Source: Variovorax sp. V93 (GTDB taxonomy: Bacteria; Pseudomonadota; Gammaproteobacteria; Burkholderiales; Burkholderiaceae_C). Taken from it: 64,000 bases of DNA. Under the pieces are notes generated by a model. That model was not told the DNA's origin. It was given only the letters and a program-made list of their open reading frames with translations, and did not search any database. A program made the translations under genes and the position numbers. This document shows positions 26,743 through 34,648 of the stretch, piece by piece (position 1 is the stretch's first letter; every line of letters begins with the position of its first letter). The DNA is taken from the NCBI RefSeq assembly GCF_041154485.1, contig NZ_AP028670.1:1178001-1242000 (forward strand), read 5' to 3'.

Positions 26743-28173
26743 ATGTGGAACATCGACCGGGCCTACATCGATGGCGCCTTCGTGCCCGTGCAGGGCAGCG
26801 AACGGCTGGAGATCTGCAACCCCGCCACTGAACGGCCCATCGGCACGGCGACGCTGGCGAACCGCGAGGATGCGAAGCGCGCCATTGCCGCGGCGAACCG
26901 CGCCCAGCCGGCGCTCGCGCGAAGCACCAGGGCGCAGCGCATCGACATGCTCCGGCACCTCGAGGCCGCGGTGCTGGCGCGCACCGACCAGATCCGCGAG
27001 GCCACCATCGAGGAGTACGGCGGTCCGCTGGCCCGCTCGCAGTGGGTCAGCAACTACGCCTCGCAGTGCTTCGCCACCACGGCGCGGGCGCTGCACGACT
27101 ATGCCTTCGAGCGCCGCCTGGGCGAGGCCACCGTGGTGATGGAGCCGGTCGGCGTCGCCGGCCTCATCGCGCCCTGGAACGCCGCCGCCGGAAGCATCTG
27201 CAGCAAGCTGGCTTCGGCCATCGCCGCGGGCTGCGCCTCGGTCGTCAAGCCGAGCGAGCTGGGCCCGCTGCAGGCGCAGGCCGTGGCCGAGGCGCTGCAC
27301 GATGCGGGCCTGCCGCCCGGCGTCTTCAATGTGCTGCTCGGGCGCGGCAGCGATGTGGGCGACGAGATCGCCACCAGTGCGGGCATCGCGAAGATCTCGT
27401 TCACCGGGTCCACGCAGACCGGAAAGCTCATTGCGCGCGCGGGCGTCGAAACCATGAAGCGCGTGAGCCTCGCGCTCTCGGGCAAGTCGGCCACGCTGGT
27501 GCTGGAGGACGCCGACCTGGCCGCCACGCTGCCCCTGGCGCTGAATGCCGCCTTCATGAACAACGGCCAGGCCTGCGTGGCGGGCACGCGCCTGCTGATC
27601 CCGCGGACGCACATGAAGGCTGCTGTTGAACAGGTGCAGGCGGCAGTGGCCGCACTGCGCGTGGGCGATCCGCGCGACCCCGCCACCGCGGTCGGGCCGC
27701 TTGCGAGCCAGGCGCAGTTCGATCGCGTGCAGCACTTCATCCGCCGCGGCCTGGCGCAGGGCGCAACCCTCGTGGCCGGCGGCGAGGGGCGGCCGGACGG
27801 TCTTGAAAGGGGCTGGTTCGTGCGGCCCACCGTGTTTGCAGAGGTGCGCAACGACATGGAGATCGCGCGCGAGGAGATCTTCGGACCGGTGCTCTCGATG
27901 ATCGGCTATGGCGACGAGGACGAAGCCATCGACATCGCGAACGACTCGCCGTACGGCTTGCAGGCCTATGTCTTCTCGTCCGACGCGCAGCGTGCGTTGC
28001 GCGTGGCCTCGCGGCTGCGGGCGGGCACCGTGCTGGTCAATCGCATCGCGCCCGAGCTGGCCGCGCCCTTTGGTGGTGCCAAGCAGTCGGGCGTCGGCCG
28101 GGAGTTCGGCGTCTTCGGCATGGAGGCTTTCCTGGAGCCGAAGACCATCGCCCTCGCGGATGGCATGGCGTGA
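26743..28173 (+). CDS. Aldehyde dehydrogenase family protein lacking the usual catalytic Glu
   Basis: A 476-residue ALDH-fold protein. NAD-binding features are Ile-Ala-Pro-Trp-Asn (141-146), Lys-Pro-Ser-Glu (169-172) and Phe-Thr-Gly-Ser-Thr (220-224). The nucleophile Cys278 is present in Asn-Asn-Gly-Gln-Ala-Cys, and the late Glu-Ile-Phe-Gly-Pro-Val motif is intact. The general-base Glu motif, normally Leu-Glu-Leu-Gly-Gly-Lys-Ser, reads Leu-Ala-Leu-Ser-Gly-Lys-Ser, so Ala244 stands where Glu is expected (codon GCG at 27472). Either hydrolysis is impaired or another residue serves. It sits 13 nt behind the hydrolase gene in an apparent operon. Confidence 0.88.
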   Translation: MWNIDRAYIDGAFVPVQGSERLEICNPATERPIGTATLANREDAKRAIAAANRAQPALARSTRAQRIDMLRHLEAAVLARTDQIREATIEEYGGPLARSQWVSNYASQCFATTARALHDYAFERRLGEATVVMEPVGVAGLIAPWNAAAGSICSKLASAIAAGCASVVKPSELGPLQAQAVAEALHDAGLPPGVFNVLLGRGSDVGDEIATSAGIAKISFTGSTQTGKLIARAGVETMKRVSLALSGKSATLVLEDADLAATLPLALNAAFMNNGQACVAGTRLLIPRTHMKAAVEQVQAAVAALRVGDPRDPATAVGPLASQAQFDRVQHFIRRGLAQGATLVAGGEGRPDGLERGWFVRPTVFAEVRNDMEIAREEIFGPVLSMIGYGDEDEAIDIANDSPYGLQAYVFSSDAQRALRVASRLRAGTVLVNRIAPELAAPFGGAKQSGVGREFGVFGMEAFLEPKTIALADGMA

Positions 28174-28186
28174 AAAAGGAAAAGCG

Positions 28187-28345
28187 ATGAAAGCAGTGGT
28201 GCACTCCGCGCGGCTGTTCGGCTGGATCGCCGAAGGCAAGCTCAAGGTCCATATCGGCGGCGTGTATCCGCCGGCCGATGCCGCGCGGGCCCATGCCGAC
28301 ATGGCCAGCCGCGCGACCACGGGCAAGCTGCTGCTGGTGCCCTGA
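28187..28345 (+). pseudogene. Remnant of a quinone oxidoreductase-like (MDR) gene
   Basis: A 52-codon frame with a fair ribosome site. Its first residues (Met-Lys-Ala-Val-Val) look like the N-terminus of a zinc-type or quinone oxidoreductase. From about residue 9 it matches the extreme C-terminus of that family: Arg-Leu-Phe-Gly-Trp-Ile-Ala-Glu-Gly-Lys, Tyr-Pro-x-Ala-Asp-Ala-Ala-Arg-Ala-His and Thr-Thr-Gly-Lys-Leu-Leu-Leu. The whole catalytic and NAD-binding middle, about 270 residues, is missing, as if removed by an internal in-frame deletion. It may still be translated but cannot be an oxidoreductase. Confidence 0.7.
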
Positions 28346-28356
28346 GGCCGAGGAGG

Positions 28357-29355
28357 TCAGGCGGCGCGCAGTGCCCGGGTTTCCGACGGCCGCTCGCCGA
28401 AGCGGGCGCGGTACTGCGCCGCGAAGTGGCCCATGTGAAGAAAACCGTACTTCGCCGCGACGTCGCGCACGCCGGCATGGCTCGGCATGCGCAGCTCGGC
28501 GCGCACCTTGTCGAGGCGCTGCTCGCGCAGGAATTCCATCGGGCCCATGCCCGCATGCTGACGGAACGCGAGTTGCAGCGCACGCGCGCTGCAACCGACT
28601 TCGCGGCAAACGTCGGCCAGCGACAAGGGCTGATCGGCGTGCGCCGCCATGTAGTCCTGCGCCCTGCGGACCACGCGCGGCAGCAGGCTGCGCTGGGCGT
28701 CGCCGGCCAGCGCGCGCGAATGGTTGTGCGCCGCGGACATCAGCAAGCTGGCCATCAGGTATTCCTCGGCATGCTCGGCCAGCCGGCTGCCGGCCTGCAG
28801 CGCGGTGCCGGTATCGAGCGTGAGCCGCAGGTAGTCGATGAAGTGCACCACCGGCGCCAGCGCGGGGTCGTCGAGCGGCACGCCGAGGTCGAACACCAAC
28901 GGCTGCCTGAGGGGGGCCTGGAGCAGCGATTCGAGCCGCGAGAGCAGCGCGGAGCGGGCCAGCCGCACGATCAGGTGCGGGCTGTCGTCGGCCCAGCGCA
29001 TCGACAGCGGCTCGGTCGGCGAAGGCAGCGAGGCCAGGCGCGGATTCGCGTCCACGTGCTGCGCGCCGCAGCGGATCTCGGCGCCGCCACGCAACGGAAT
29101 CTGCAGCAGGAAGAAATCCTGCAGGTAGCCCGGGTCGATCTGCACGCCCGGGCCGTACTGCACGTAGTTGAGGCTCACGTCCCGATGCAGCCGCGCGCTG
29201 TGGTGGCAGGCGTCGAGCTCGGTGCCGGGCCGCAGCATGACCAGGCCGTGCGGGCAGAACACGCGGGCCACGCTTTCGCGGGCCTCGTCCATGTCGTGGC
29301 TCTCGAAAAGCCGGTAGCGCTGCAGCGGCAGCGATGGGATCGTGGCGGTTTCCAT
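28357..29355 (-). CDS. AraC family transcriptional regulator
   Basis: A 332-residue regulator with an AraC-binding-like N-terminal domain (AraC_binding_2 type, Val-Ser-Leu-Asn-Tyr-Val-Gln-Tyr-Gly at about 65). The C-terminal double helix-turn-helix starts at about 225, including Leu-Ala-Asp-Val-Cys-Arg-Glu-Val-Gly-Cys-Ser-Ala-Arg-Ala-Leu-Gln and Val-Ala-Ala-Lys-Tyr-Gly-Phe-Leu-His-Met-Gly-His-Phe. This type resembles activators of aromatic catabolism genes. It is divergent from the SDR-styA1-styA2B operon, which it probably activates. Confidence 0.9.
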   Translation of the reverse strand: METATIPSLPLQRYRLFESHDMDEARESVARVFCPHGLVMLRPGTELDACHHSARLHRDVSLNYVQYGPGVQIDPGYLQDFFLLQIPLRGGAEIRCGAQHVDANPRLASLPSPTEPLSMRWADDSPHLIVRLARSALLSRLESLLQAPLRQPLVFDLGVPLDDPALAPVVHFIDYLRLTLDTGTALQAGSRLAEHAEEYLMASLLMSAAHNHSRALAGDAQRSLLPRVVRRAQDYMAAHADQPLSLADVCREVGCSARALQLAFRQHAGMGPMEFLREQRLDKVRAELRMPSHAGVRDVAAKYGFLHMGHFAAQYRARFGERPSETRALRAA

Positions 29356-29537
29356 GGGGCGAGGCCACCCTAGCAAAAACCATCCCCAGCCACAATTCGG
29401 ACCAGCCCTCGCAAAAACCTGCGCGCCAGGGACAGGCGCTGCGTTTGCGGGATGCGCCGAAGGCCCGCGGCCTCGTAACGTTCGCTCCCACACAGGCCAT
29501 CCCGGCCTGCCTGACCGAACCGAGGAGAGCAAGCGCC

Positions 29538-30329
29538 ATGTTCAAGGGACTCGAGGGCAAGAGCGCCATCGTCACCGGTGGCTCCACACTGATAGGCGCC
29601 GGCGTGGTGCGCGCGCTGCACGCGGCGGGTGCGAAGGTCGTCATCGCCGACATCGATGCCGCCAACGGCCAGGCGCTGGCGGATTCGCTCGGCGCCGGCG
29701 CGCGCTTCGTGCGCACCGACATCACCGAGGACGCGCAGGTGCAGGCTTGCGTGGCCGAGGCCGCCGCGCGGCACGGCGCTGTGCACTTTCTCATCAACCT
29801 GGCGTGCTCCTACCTGGACGACGGCTTCAAGTCGCCGCGCGCCGACTGGCTCGCTTCGTTCAACGTGAACGTGGCGAGCGCGGTGGCGATGCTGCAGGCC
29901 GTGCATCCGCACATGGTCGCGGCCGGTGGCGGGGCGGTGGTCAATTTCACGAGCATCTCCTCGCGCGTGGCGCAGACGGGGCGCTGGCTCTATCCGGTGA
30001 GCAAGGCCGCCATGGCGCAGCTCACCCGCAACATGGCGATGGACCTGGCGCCGGACCGCATCCGCGTGAACAGCGTGTCGCCGGGCTGGACATGGTCGGC
30101 CGTGATGGACCGGCTCAGCGGCGGCGACCGCGCCAAGACCGACCGCGTGGCCGCGCCGTTCCATCTGCTCGGGCGTGTCGGCGATCCGGACGAGGTGGCG
30201 CAGGTGGTGCTGTTCCTGTGTTCGGACCATGCGAGTTTCGTGACGGGTTCCGACTACGCGGTGGACGGCGGCTATGCCGCCATGGGCCCCGAGCAGGCCG
30301 TGCCCGCCATTCCCAGGTTGATGGACTAG
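29538..30329 (+). CDS. Short-chain dehydrogenase/reductase
   Basis: A 263-residue classical SDR. The cofactor motif is Thr-Gly-Gly-Ser-Thr-Leu-Ile-Gly near residue 13-20, with Asp-Ile-Asp at the end of beta-2 favouring NAD. Catalytic Ser in Phe-Thr-Ser-Ile-Ser-Ser and the Tyr-x3-Lys pair (Tyr-Pro-Val-Ser-Lys) are intact. The usual Asn-Asn-Ala-Gly after beta-4 reads Asn-Leu-Ala-Cys. It is first gene of an operon with two styrene/indole monooxygenase-like genes, so it may oxidise an alcohol product or intermediate of the same pathway. Confidence 0.9.
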   Translation: MFKGLEGKSAIVTGGSTLIGAGVVRALHAAGAKVVIADIDAANGQALADSLGAGARFVRTDITEDAQVQACVAEAAARHGAVHFLINLACSYLDDGFKSPRADWLASFNVNVASAVAMLQAVHPHMVAAGGGAVVNFTSISSRVAQTGRWLYPVSKAAMAQLTRNMAMDLAPDRIRVNSVSPGWTWSAVMDRLSGGDRAKTDRVAAPFHLLGRVGDPDEVAQVVLFLCSDHASFVTGSDYAVDGGYAAMGPEQAVPAIPRLMD

Positions 30330-30357
30330 CTCCCAACGGAGCATCAAGGAGCAAGCA

Positions 30358-31596
30358 ATGAAGCGAATCGCGATTGTCGGCGCGGGCCAGTCGGGCCTGC
30401 AACTGGGGCTCGGGCTGCTCGCCGCAGGCTACGAGGTCACGATGTTCAGCAACCGCACGGGCGAGGACATCCGCCGCGGCAAGGTCATGTCGAGCCAGTG
30501 CATGTTTCACACCTCGCTGCAGATCGAGCGCGACCTGGGCCTGGACCTGTGGGCACACGACTGTCCCACGGTGGACGGCATCGGGCTGGCCGTGCCGCAT
30601 CCCGAGCAGAAGGGCGCCAAGGCCATCGATTGGAGCGCGCGGCTGAATTCGAGCGCGCAGTCGGTCGACCAGCGCGTGAAGATCCCGGTCTGGATGGACC
30701 TGTTCCGGAAGAGGGGCGGCGAACTCGTCTTCAAGGACGCGGGCATCGACGAACTCGAGGCTTGCACCCTGAGCCACGATCTCACGCTCGTCGCCAGCGG
30801 CAAGGGCGAGATCTCGAAGCTCTTCGAGCGCGATGCCCACAAGTCCAGTTTCGACAAGCCGCAGCGCGCATTGGCGCTGACCTACGTGAAGGGGATGAAG
30901 CCGCGCGAGCCGTTCTCTGCCGTGTGCTTCAACCTCATTCCCGGCGTGGGTGAATACTTCGTGTTCCCGGCGCTGACCACGACGGGCCCCTGCGAGATCA
31001 TGGTGTTCGAAGGCGTGCCCGGCGGGCCGATGGATTGCTGGGCCGACGTGAAGACGCCGCAGGAGCACCTCGCGCGCAGCAAGTGGATCCTCGAGACCTT
31101 CCTGCCCTGGGAGGCCGAGCGCTGCGCCAGCATCGAGCTGACCGACGACAACGGCATCCTCGCGGGCCGCTTCGCGCCGACGGTGCGCAAGCCCGTGGCC
31201 ACCTTGCCTTCGGGCCGCAAGGTGCTGGGACTGGCCGACGTGGTGGTGCTCAACGATCCGATCACGGGGCAGGGCTCCAACAACGCGGCCAAGTGCGCCG
31301 ACACCTATCTGAAGAGCATCCTCGCGCGCGGCGACGGCGCGGCCGATGCGGCGTGGATGCAGCAGACCTTCGACCGCTACTGGTTCGGCTACGCGCAATG
31401 GGTCACGCAGTGGACCAACATGCTGCTCGCGCCGCCGCCAGACCATGTGCTCAAGCTGCTCGGCAGCGCCGGCGCGGTGCCGCCGCTGGCCAGCGCCTTT
31501 GCCAACGGCTTCGACGATCCGCGCACCTTCTTCCCGTGGTTTGCGGATCCCGCGGAAGCGGAGCGCTACATCGAAACCTGCGCGGCAGTCGCATAA
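30358..31596 (+). CDS. styA1: FAD-dependent styrene/indole monooxygenase StyA1-type
   Basis: A 412-residue group E flavoprotein monooxygenase using reduced FAD supplied by a partner reductase. The FAD motif Gly-Ala-Gly-Gln-Ser-Gly is at residues 8-13; Met-Ser-Ser-Gln-Cys-Met and Leu-Asn-Asp-Pro-Ile-Thr-Gly-Gln-Gly follow, characteristic of StyA. It is the stand-alone partner of the StyA2B fusion directly downstream (12 nt). The equivalent pair from V. paradoxus EPS has been reported to prefer sulfoxidation of aryl alkyl sulfides over styrene epoxidation; whether this copy does so is inference. The central third is almost identical in DNA to the next gene. Confidence 0.92.
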   Translation: MKRIAIVGAGQSGLQLGLGLLAAGYEVTMFSNRTGEDIRRGKVMSSQCMFHTSLQIERDLGLDLWAHDCPTVDGIGLAVPHPEQKGAKAIDWSARLNSSAQSVDQRVKIPVWMDLFRKRGGELVFKDAGIDELEACTLSHDLTLVASGKGEISKLFERDAHKSSFDKPQRALALTYVKGMKPREPFSAVCFNLIPGVGEYFVFPALTTTGPCEIMVFEGVPGGPMDCWADVKTPQEHLARSKWILETFLPWEAERCASIELTDDNGILAGRFAPTVRKPVATLPSGRKVLGLADVVVLNDPITGQGSNNAAKCADTYLKSILARGDGAADAAWMQQTFDRYWFGYAQWVTQWTNMLLAPPPDHVLKLLGSAGAVPPLASAFANGFDDPRTFFPWFADPAEAERYIETCAAVA

Positions 31597-31608
31597 GCCG
31601 GAGCCAGC

Positions 31609-33342
31609 ATGAAGCGACGCGTGGCCATCGTCGGCGCCGGGCAATCCGGCATGCAGCTTGCGCTCGGCCTGCAGCGCGCGGGGCACGAGGTGACGGTTTT
31701 CTCGAATCGCACGGCAAGGGAGATCTTCGAGGGGCCGGTGATGTCGAGCCAGTGCATGTTCGAGACTGCGCTGCAGACCGAGCGCGAGCTGGGGCTGGAC
31801 TGGTGGGCAGGCGAGTGCCCCGTCGTGGAGGGCATCGGCATGGCGGTGCGCAACCCCGAGGGCGGCAAGGCCATCGAATGGAGCGCGAAGCTCGACGGCC
31901 CCGCGCAGTCGGTCGACCAGCGGCTCAAGATACCGGCCTGGATGGCCGAGTTCGAGAAGCGCGGCGGCCGGCTGGTGCTGCAGGAGATGGGGCTCGCCGA
32001 CCTGGAAGCCTGCGCTGCAACGCACGATCTCGTGGTCGTTGCCAGCGGCAAGGGCGAGATCTCGCAACTGTTCGAACGCGACGCGCAGCGCTCGCCATTC
32101 GACCAGCCGCAGCGCGCACTGGCGCTCACCTATGTGAGGGGAATGAAGCCCGCTTTGCCGTATGCGCGCGTGTGCTTCAACCTGGTTCCCGGCGTCGGCG
32201 AATATTTCGTGTTCCCGGCGCTGACGACGACAGGGCCCTGCGAGATCATGGTGTTCGAGGCCGTGCCGGGCGGCCCGATGGACTGCTGGGCCGACGTGAA
32301 GACGCCGCAGGAGCACCTCGCGCGCAGCCAATGGATCCTCGAGACCTTCCTGCCCTGGGAGGCCGAGCGCTGCGCCGACATCGAGCTGACCGACGACAAC
32401 GGCATCCTCGCAGGCCGCTTCGCGCCGACGGTGCGCAAGCCCGTGGCCACCTTGCCCTCGGGCCGTCAGGTGCTGGGCCTGGCCGACGCGGTGGTGCTCA
32501 ACGACCCGATCACGGGGCAGGGCGCGAACAACGCGGCCAAGTGCGCCGACATCTACCTGAAGCGTATCCTCGAAAACGGCGATGCACCGTTCGACGCCGC
32601 CTGGATGCAGCAGACCTTCGACCGCTACTGGGAAGGCTATGCCCGCTGGGCCACCGACTGGACCCACAGCCTGCTCGCCACGCCGAAGCCGCACATGCAG
32701 AAGCTGCTGCAGAGCGCGACCCACATGCCCGCCGTGGCGAGCACCATCGTCAACGGCTTCGACGACCCGCGTGCCTTCGCGCCCTGGTGGTTCGATGCCG
32801 TCGAGGCCGACCGCTTCCTGGAAACTCGGGCGCGCGAGGCCGTGGTCGACCGCTTCGACCGGCGCGACTTCCGCAAGGCGCTCGGGCAGTTCAGCACCGG
32901 CGTGACTGTCATCACCACCCGCGCCATCGACGGCCGCCGCGTGGGCATGACCGCCAACTCGTTCTCCTCGGTCTCGCTGGACCCGCCGCTGGTGCTGTGG
33001 AGCCTCGCGCGGCAGGCGCCGAGCGTGGGCGACTTCACCGGCGCCAGCCACTTCGCGATCAACGTGCTGGCGGCGCATCAGCATCACCTGTCGCGCCAGT
33101 TCTCGACGCCGCAGGCGGACAAGTTCGGCGGGGTGGACTGCTGCGAGGGCACCGCCGGCGTGCCGCTGCTCAACGGCGTCATCGCCCGCTTCGTCTGCCG
33201 CAACGTGAAGCAGTACGACGGCGGCGACCACCTGATCTTCATCGGCGAGGTCGAGCGCTACGACCGCTTCGACGGCGAGCCGCTGGTCTTTCATTCGGGC
33301 TACTACCAGGTGACGACACGGCACCCGGAATGCGTGCAGTGA
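31609..33342 (+). CDS. styA2B: StyA2B: monooxygenase fused to FAD reductase
   Basis: A 577-residue self-sufficient fusion. Residues 1-~405 form a second StyA-type monooxygenase (Gly-Ala-Gly-Gln-Ser-Gly at 9-14). Residues ~410-577 form a StyB-like flavin reductase with Phe-Arg-Lys-Ala-Leu-Gly-Gln-Phe-Ser-Thr-Gly-Val-Thr-Val, Met-Thr-Ala-Asn-Ser-Phe-Ser-Ser-Val and Ser-x-x-Pro-Pro-Leu-Val. The reductase part makes reduced FAD from NADH for itself and for StyA1. This A1/A2B arrangement is known from Rhodococcus opacus and V. paradoxus. No styrene-oxide isomerase or phenylacetaldehyde dehydrogenase genes flank it, arguing against a classical styrene pathway. Confidence 0.93.
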   Translation: MKRRVAIVGAGQSGMQLALGLQRAGHEVTVFSNRTAREIFEGPVMSSQCMFETALQTERELGLDWWAGECPVVEGIGMAVRNPEGGKAIEWSAKLDGPAQSVDQRLKIPAWMAEFEKRGGRLVLQEMGLADLEACAATHDLVVVASGKGEISQLFERDAQRSPFDQPQRALALTYVRGMKPALPYARVCFNLVPGVGEYFVFPALTTTGPCEIMVFEAVPGGPMDCWADVKTPQEHLARSQWILETFLPWEAERCADIELTDDNGILAGRFAPTVRKPVATLPSGRQVLGLADAVVLNDPITGQGANNAAKCADIYLKRILENGDAPFDAAWMQQTFDRYWEGYARWATDWTHSLLATPKPHMQKLLQSATHMPAVASTIVNGFDDPRAFAPWWFDAVEADRFLETRAREAVVDRFDRRDFRKALGQFSTGVTVITTRAIDGRRVGMTANSFSSVSLDPPLVLWSLARQAPSVGDFTGASHFAINVLAAHQHHLSRQFSTPQADKFGGVDCCEGTAGVPLLNGVIARFVCRNVKQYDGGDHLIFIGEVERYDRFDGEPLVFHSGYYQVTTRHPECVQ

Positions 33343-33385
33343 GCGCACGGCCCGCACCATCCAACCCTTGAACGGAGAAACCCGC

Positions 33386-34630
33386 ATGCAGAAAAAAGAA
33401 TCCGGCACCAGCCGCCGCATCCGCATCCAGGCCAGCGACGGCAGCGGCAGCTTCAGCGGCTACCTGGCCTTGCCACGCTCGGGCAGCGGCCCCGGCCTCG
33501 TGATTGCGCAGGAGATCTTCGGTGTCAACCACACGATGCGCGAGGTGGCCGACTACTACGCCGAGGAAGGCTACGTGGCGCTCGTGCCCGACCTGTTCTG
33601 GCGCCAGCAGCCCGATGTGGAGCTCGGCTACAGCGAGGCCGACTGGCAGCGCGCCTTCGGCTTCTACCAGGGCTTCGACGAGGCCCGTGGCATGGAAGAC
33701 ATGCAGGCCTCCATCAGCGCGCTGCGTGCCCGGCCCGAAGTGAGCGGCGCCAAGGTCGGTGTGCTCGGCTTCTGCCTGGGCGGCAAGCTGGCCTACCTGG
33801 CGGCCTGCCGCACCGACGCGGACGTGTCGGTGGGCTACTACGGCGTGGGCATCGAGGCCGCACTCGACGAGGCCGACCAGATCAAGCGGCCGCTCACGCT
33901 GCACATCGCCGAGCTCGACAAGTTCTGCCCGCCCGAAGCCCGCGAGCGCATCGTGCAGGCGCTGCGGGACCGCCCCGGCGTGACGCTGCACGTCTACCCC
34001 GGCGTCGACCATGCCTTCGCCCGCGCCGGCGGCGAGCACTTCCACAAGCCCTCGGCGCTGATGGCGCACGAGCGCAGCATTGCCGCGCTGAAGGCCGCCA
34101 TCGGCCCGCACTACGACCTCTCGGCGCTGTGGGACAAGCACTGCGAGTACGAGTTCGGCACCCGCAACGTCGACGACACCATGTCCACCATGGTGGCCGA
34201 GCCTTACGTCAACCACATTCCCACCATGACCGGCGGCGTGGGCTACCAGGCGCTGCACAGCTTCTACAGCAACCACTTCGTCAACAGCAATCCGCCCGAC
34301 ACCACGCTCGTGTCGATCTCGCGCACGGTGGGCGCCACGCAGGTGGTGGACGAGCTGCTCTTCAGCTTCACGCACACCACCGAGATTCCGTGGATGCTGC
34401 CGGGCGTGGCGCCGACCGGCCGGCGCGTGGAGATTCCGCTGCTGGCGGTGGTCAAGTTCCGCGGCGACAAGCTCTACCACGAGCACATCTACTGGGACCA
34501 GGCCAGCGTGCTGGTGCAGGTGGGCCTGCTCGACCCGAAGCTGCTGCCGGTGGCGGGCGTGGAAACGGCGCGCAAGCTGCTGGACGAAACGCTGCCGTCG
34601 AACACGCTGATGGACAAGCCGGAAACCTGA
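33386..34630 (+). CDS. Dienelactone hydrolase fused to SnoaL/NTF2-like domain
   Basis: A 414-residue two-domain protein. Residues ~10-235 are a dienelactone hydrolase: nucleophile Cys in Gly-Phe-Cys-Leu-Gly-Gly-Lys near 132, Asp in Glu-Leu-Asp-Lys-Phe-Cys-Pro near 178, and His in Val-Asp-His-Ala-Phe-Ala near 210. Residues ~245-414 look like a SnoaL/NTF2-type barrel (Asn-x-x-Asp-Asp-Thr-Met-Ser-Thr-Met start, Phe-Tyr-Ser-Asn-His-Phe, Glu-His-Ile-Tyr-Trp-Asp-Gln). It follows styA2B by 43 nt on the same strand and is likely the last gene of the AraC-controlled operon. The role of the second domain (binding or isomerisation) is not known. Confidence 0.87.
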   Translation: MQKKESGTSRRIRIQASDGSGSFSGYLALPRSGSGPGLVIAQEIFGVNHTMREVADYYAEEGYVALVPDLFWRQQPDVELGYSEADWQRAFGFYQGFDEARGMEDMQASISALRARPEVSGAKVGVLGFCLGGKLAYLAACRTDADVSVGYYGVGIEAALDEADQIKRPLTLHIAELDKFCPPEARERIVQALRDRPGVTLHVYPGVDHAFARAGGEHFHKPSALMAHERSIAALKAAIGPHYDLSALWDKHCEYEFGTRNVDDTMSTMVAEPYVNHIPTMTGGVGYQALHSFYSNHFVNSNPPDTTLVSISRTVGATQVVDELLFSFTHTTEIPWMLPGVAPTGRRVEIPLLAVVKFRGDKLYHEHIYWDQASVLVQVGLLDPKLLPVAGVETARKLLDETLPSNTLMDKPET

Positions 34631-34648
34631 GAAAAATCCAAATACGGC

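Noticed and set aside
30358..33342. A styrene degradation cluster
   Set aside because: Styrene-oxide isomerase, phenylacetaldehyde dehydrogenase and StyS/StyR are absent; only the monooxygenase pair is present.
30115..33426. An 1103-codon minus-strand frame over the SDR and styA genes
   Set aside because: It is an antisense shadow: low complexity, repeated only because styA1 and styA2B are themselves duplicated.
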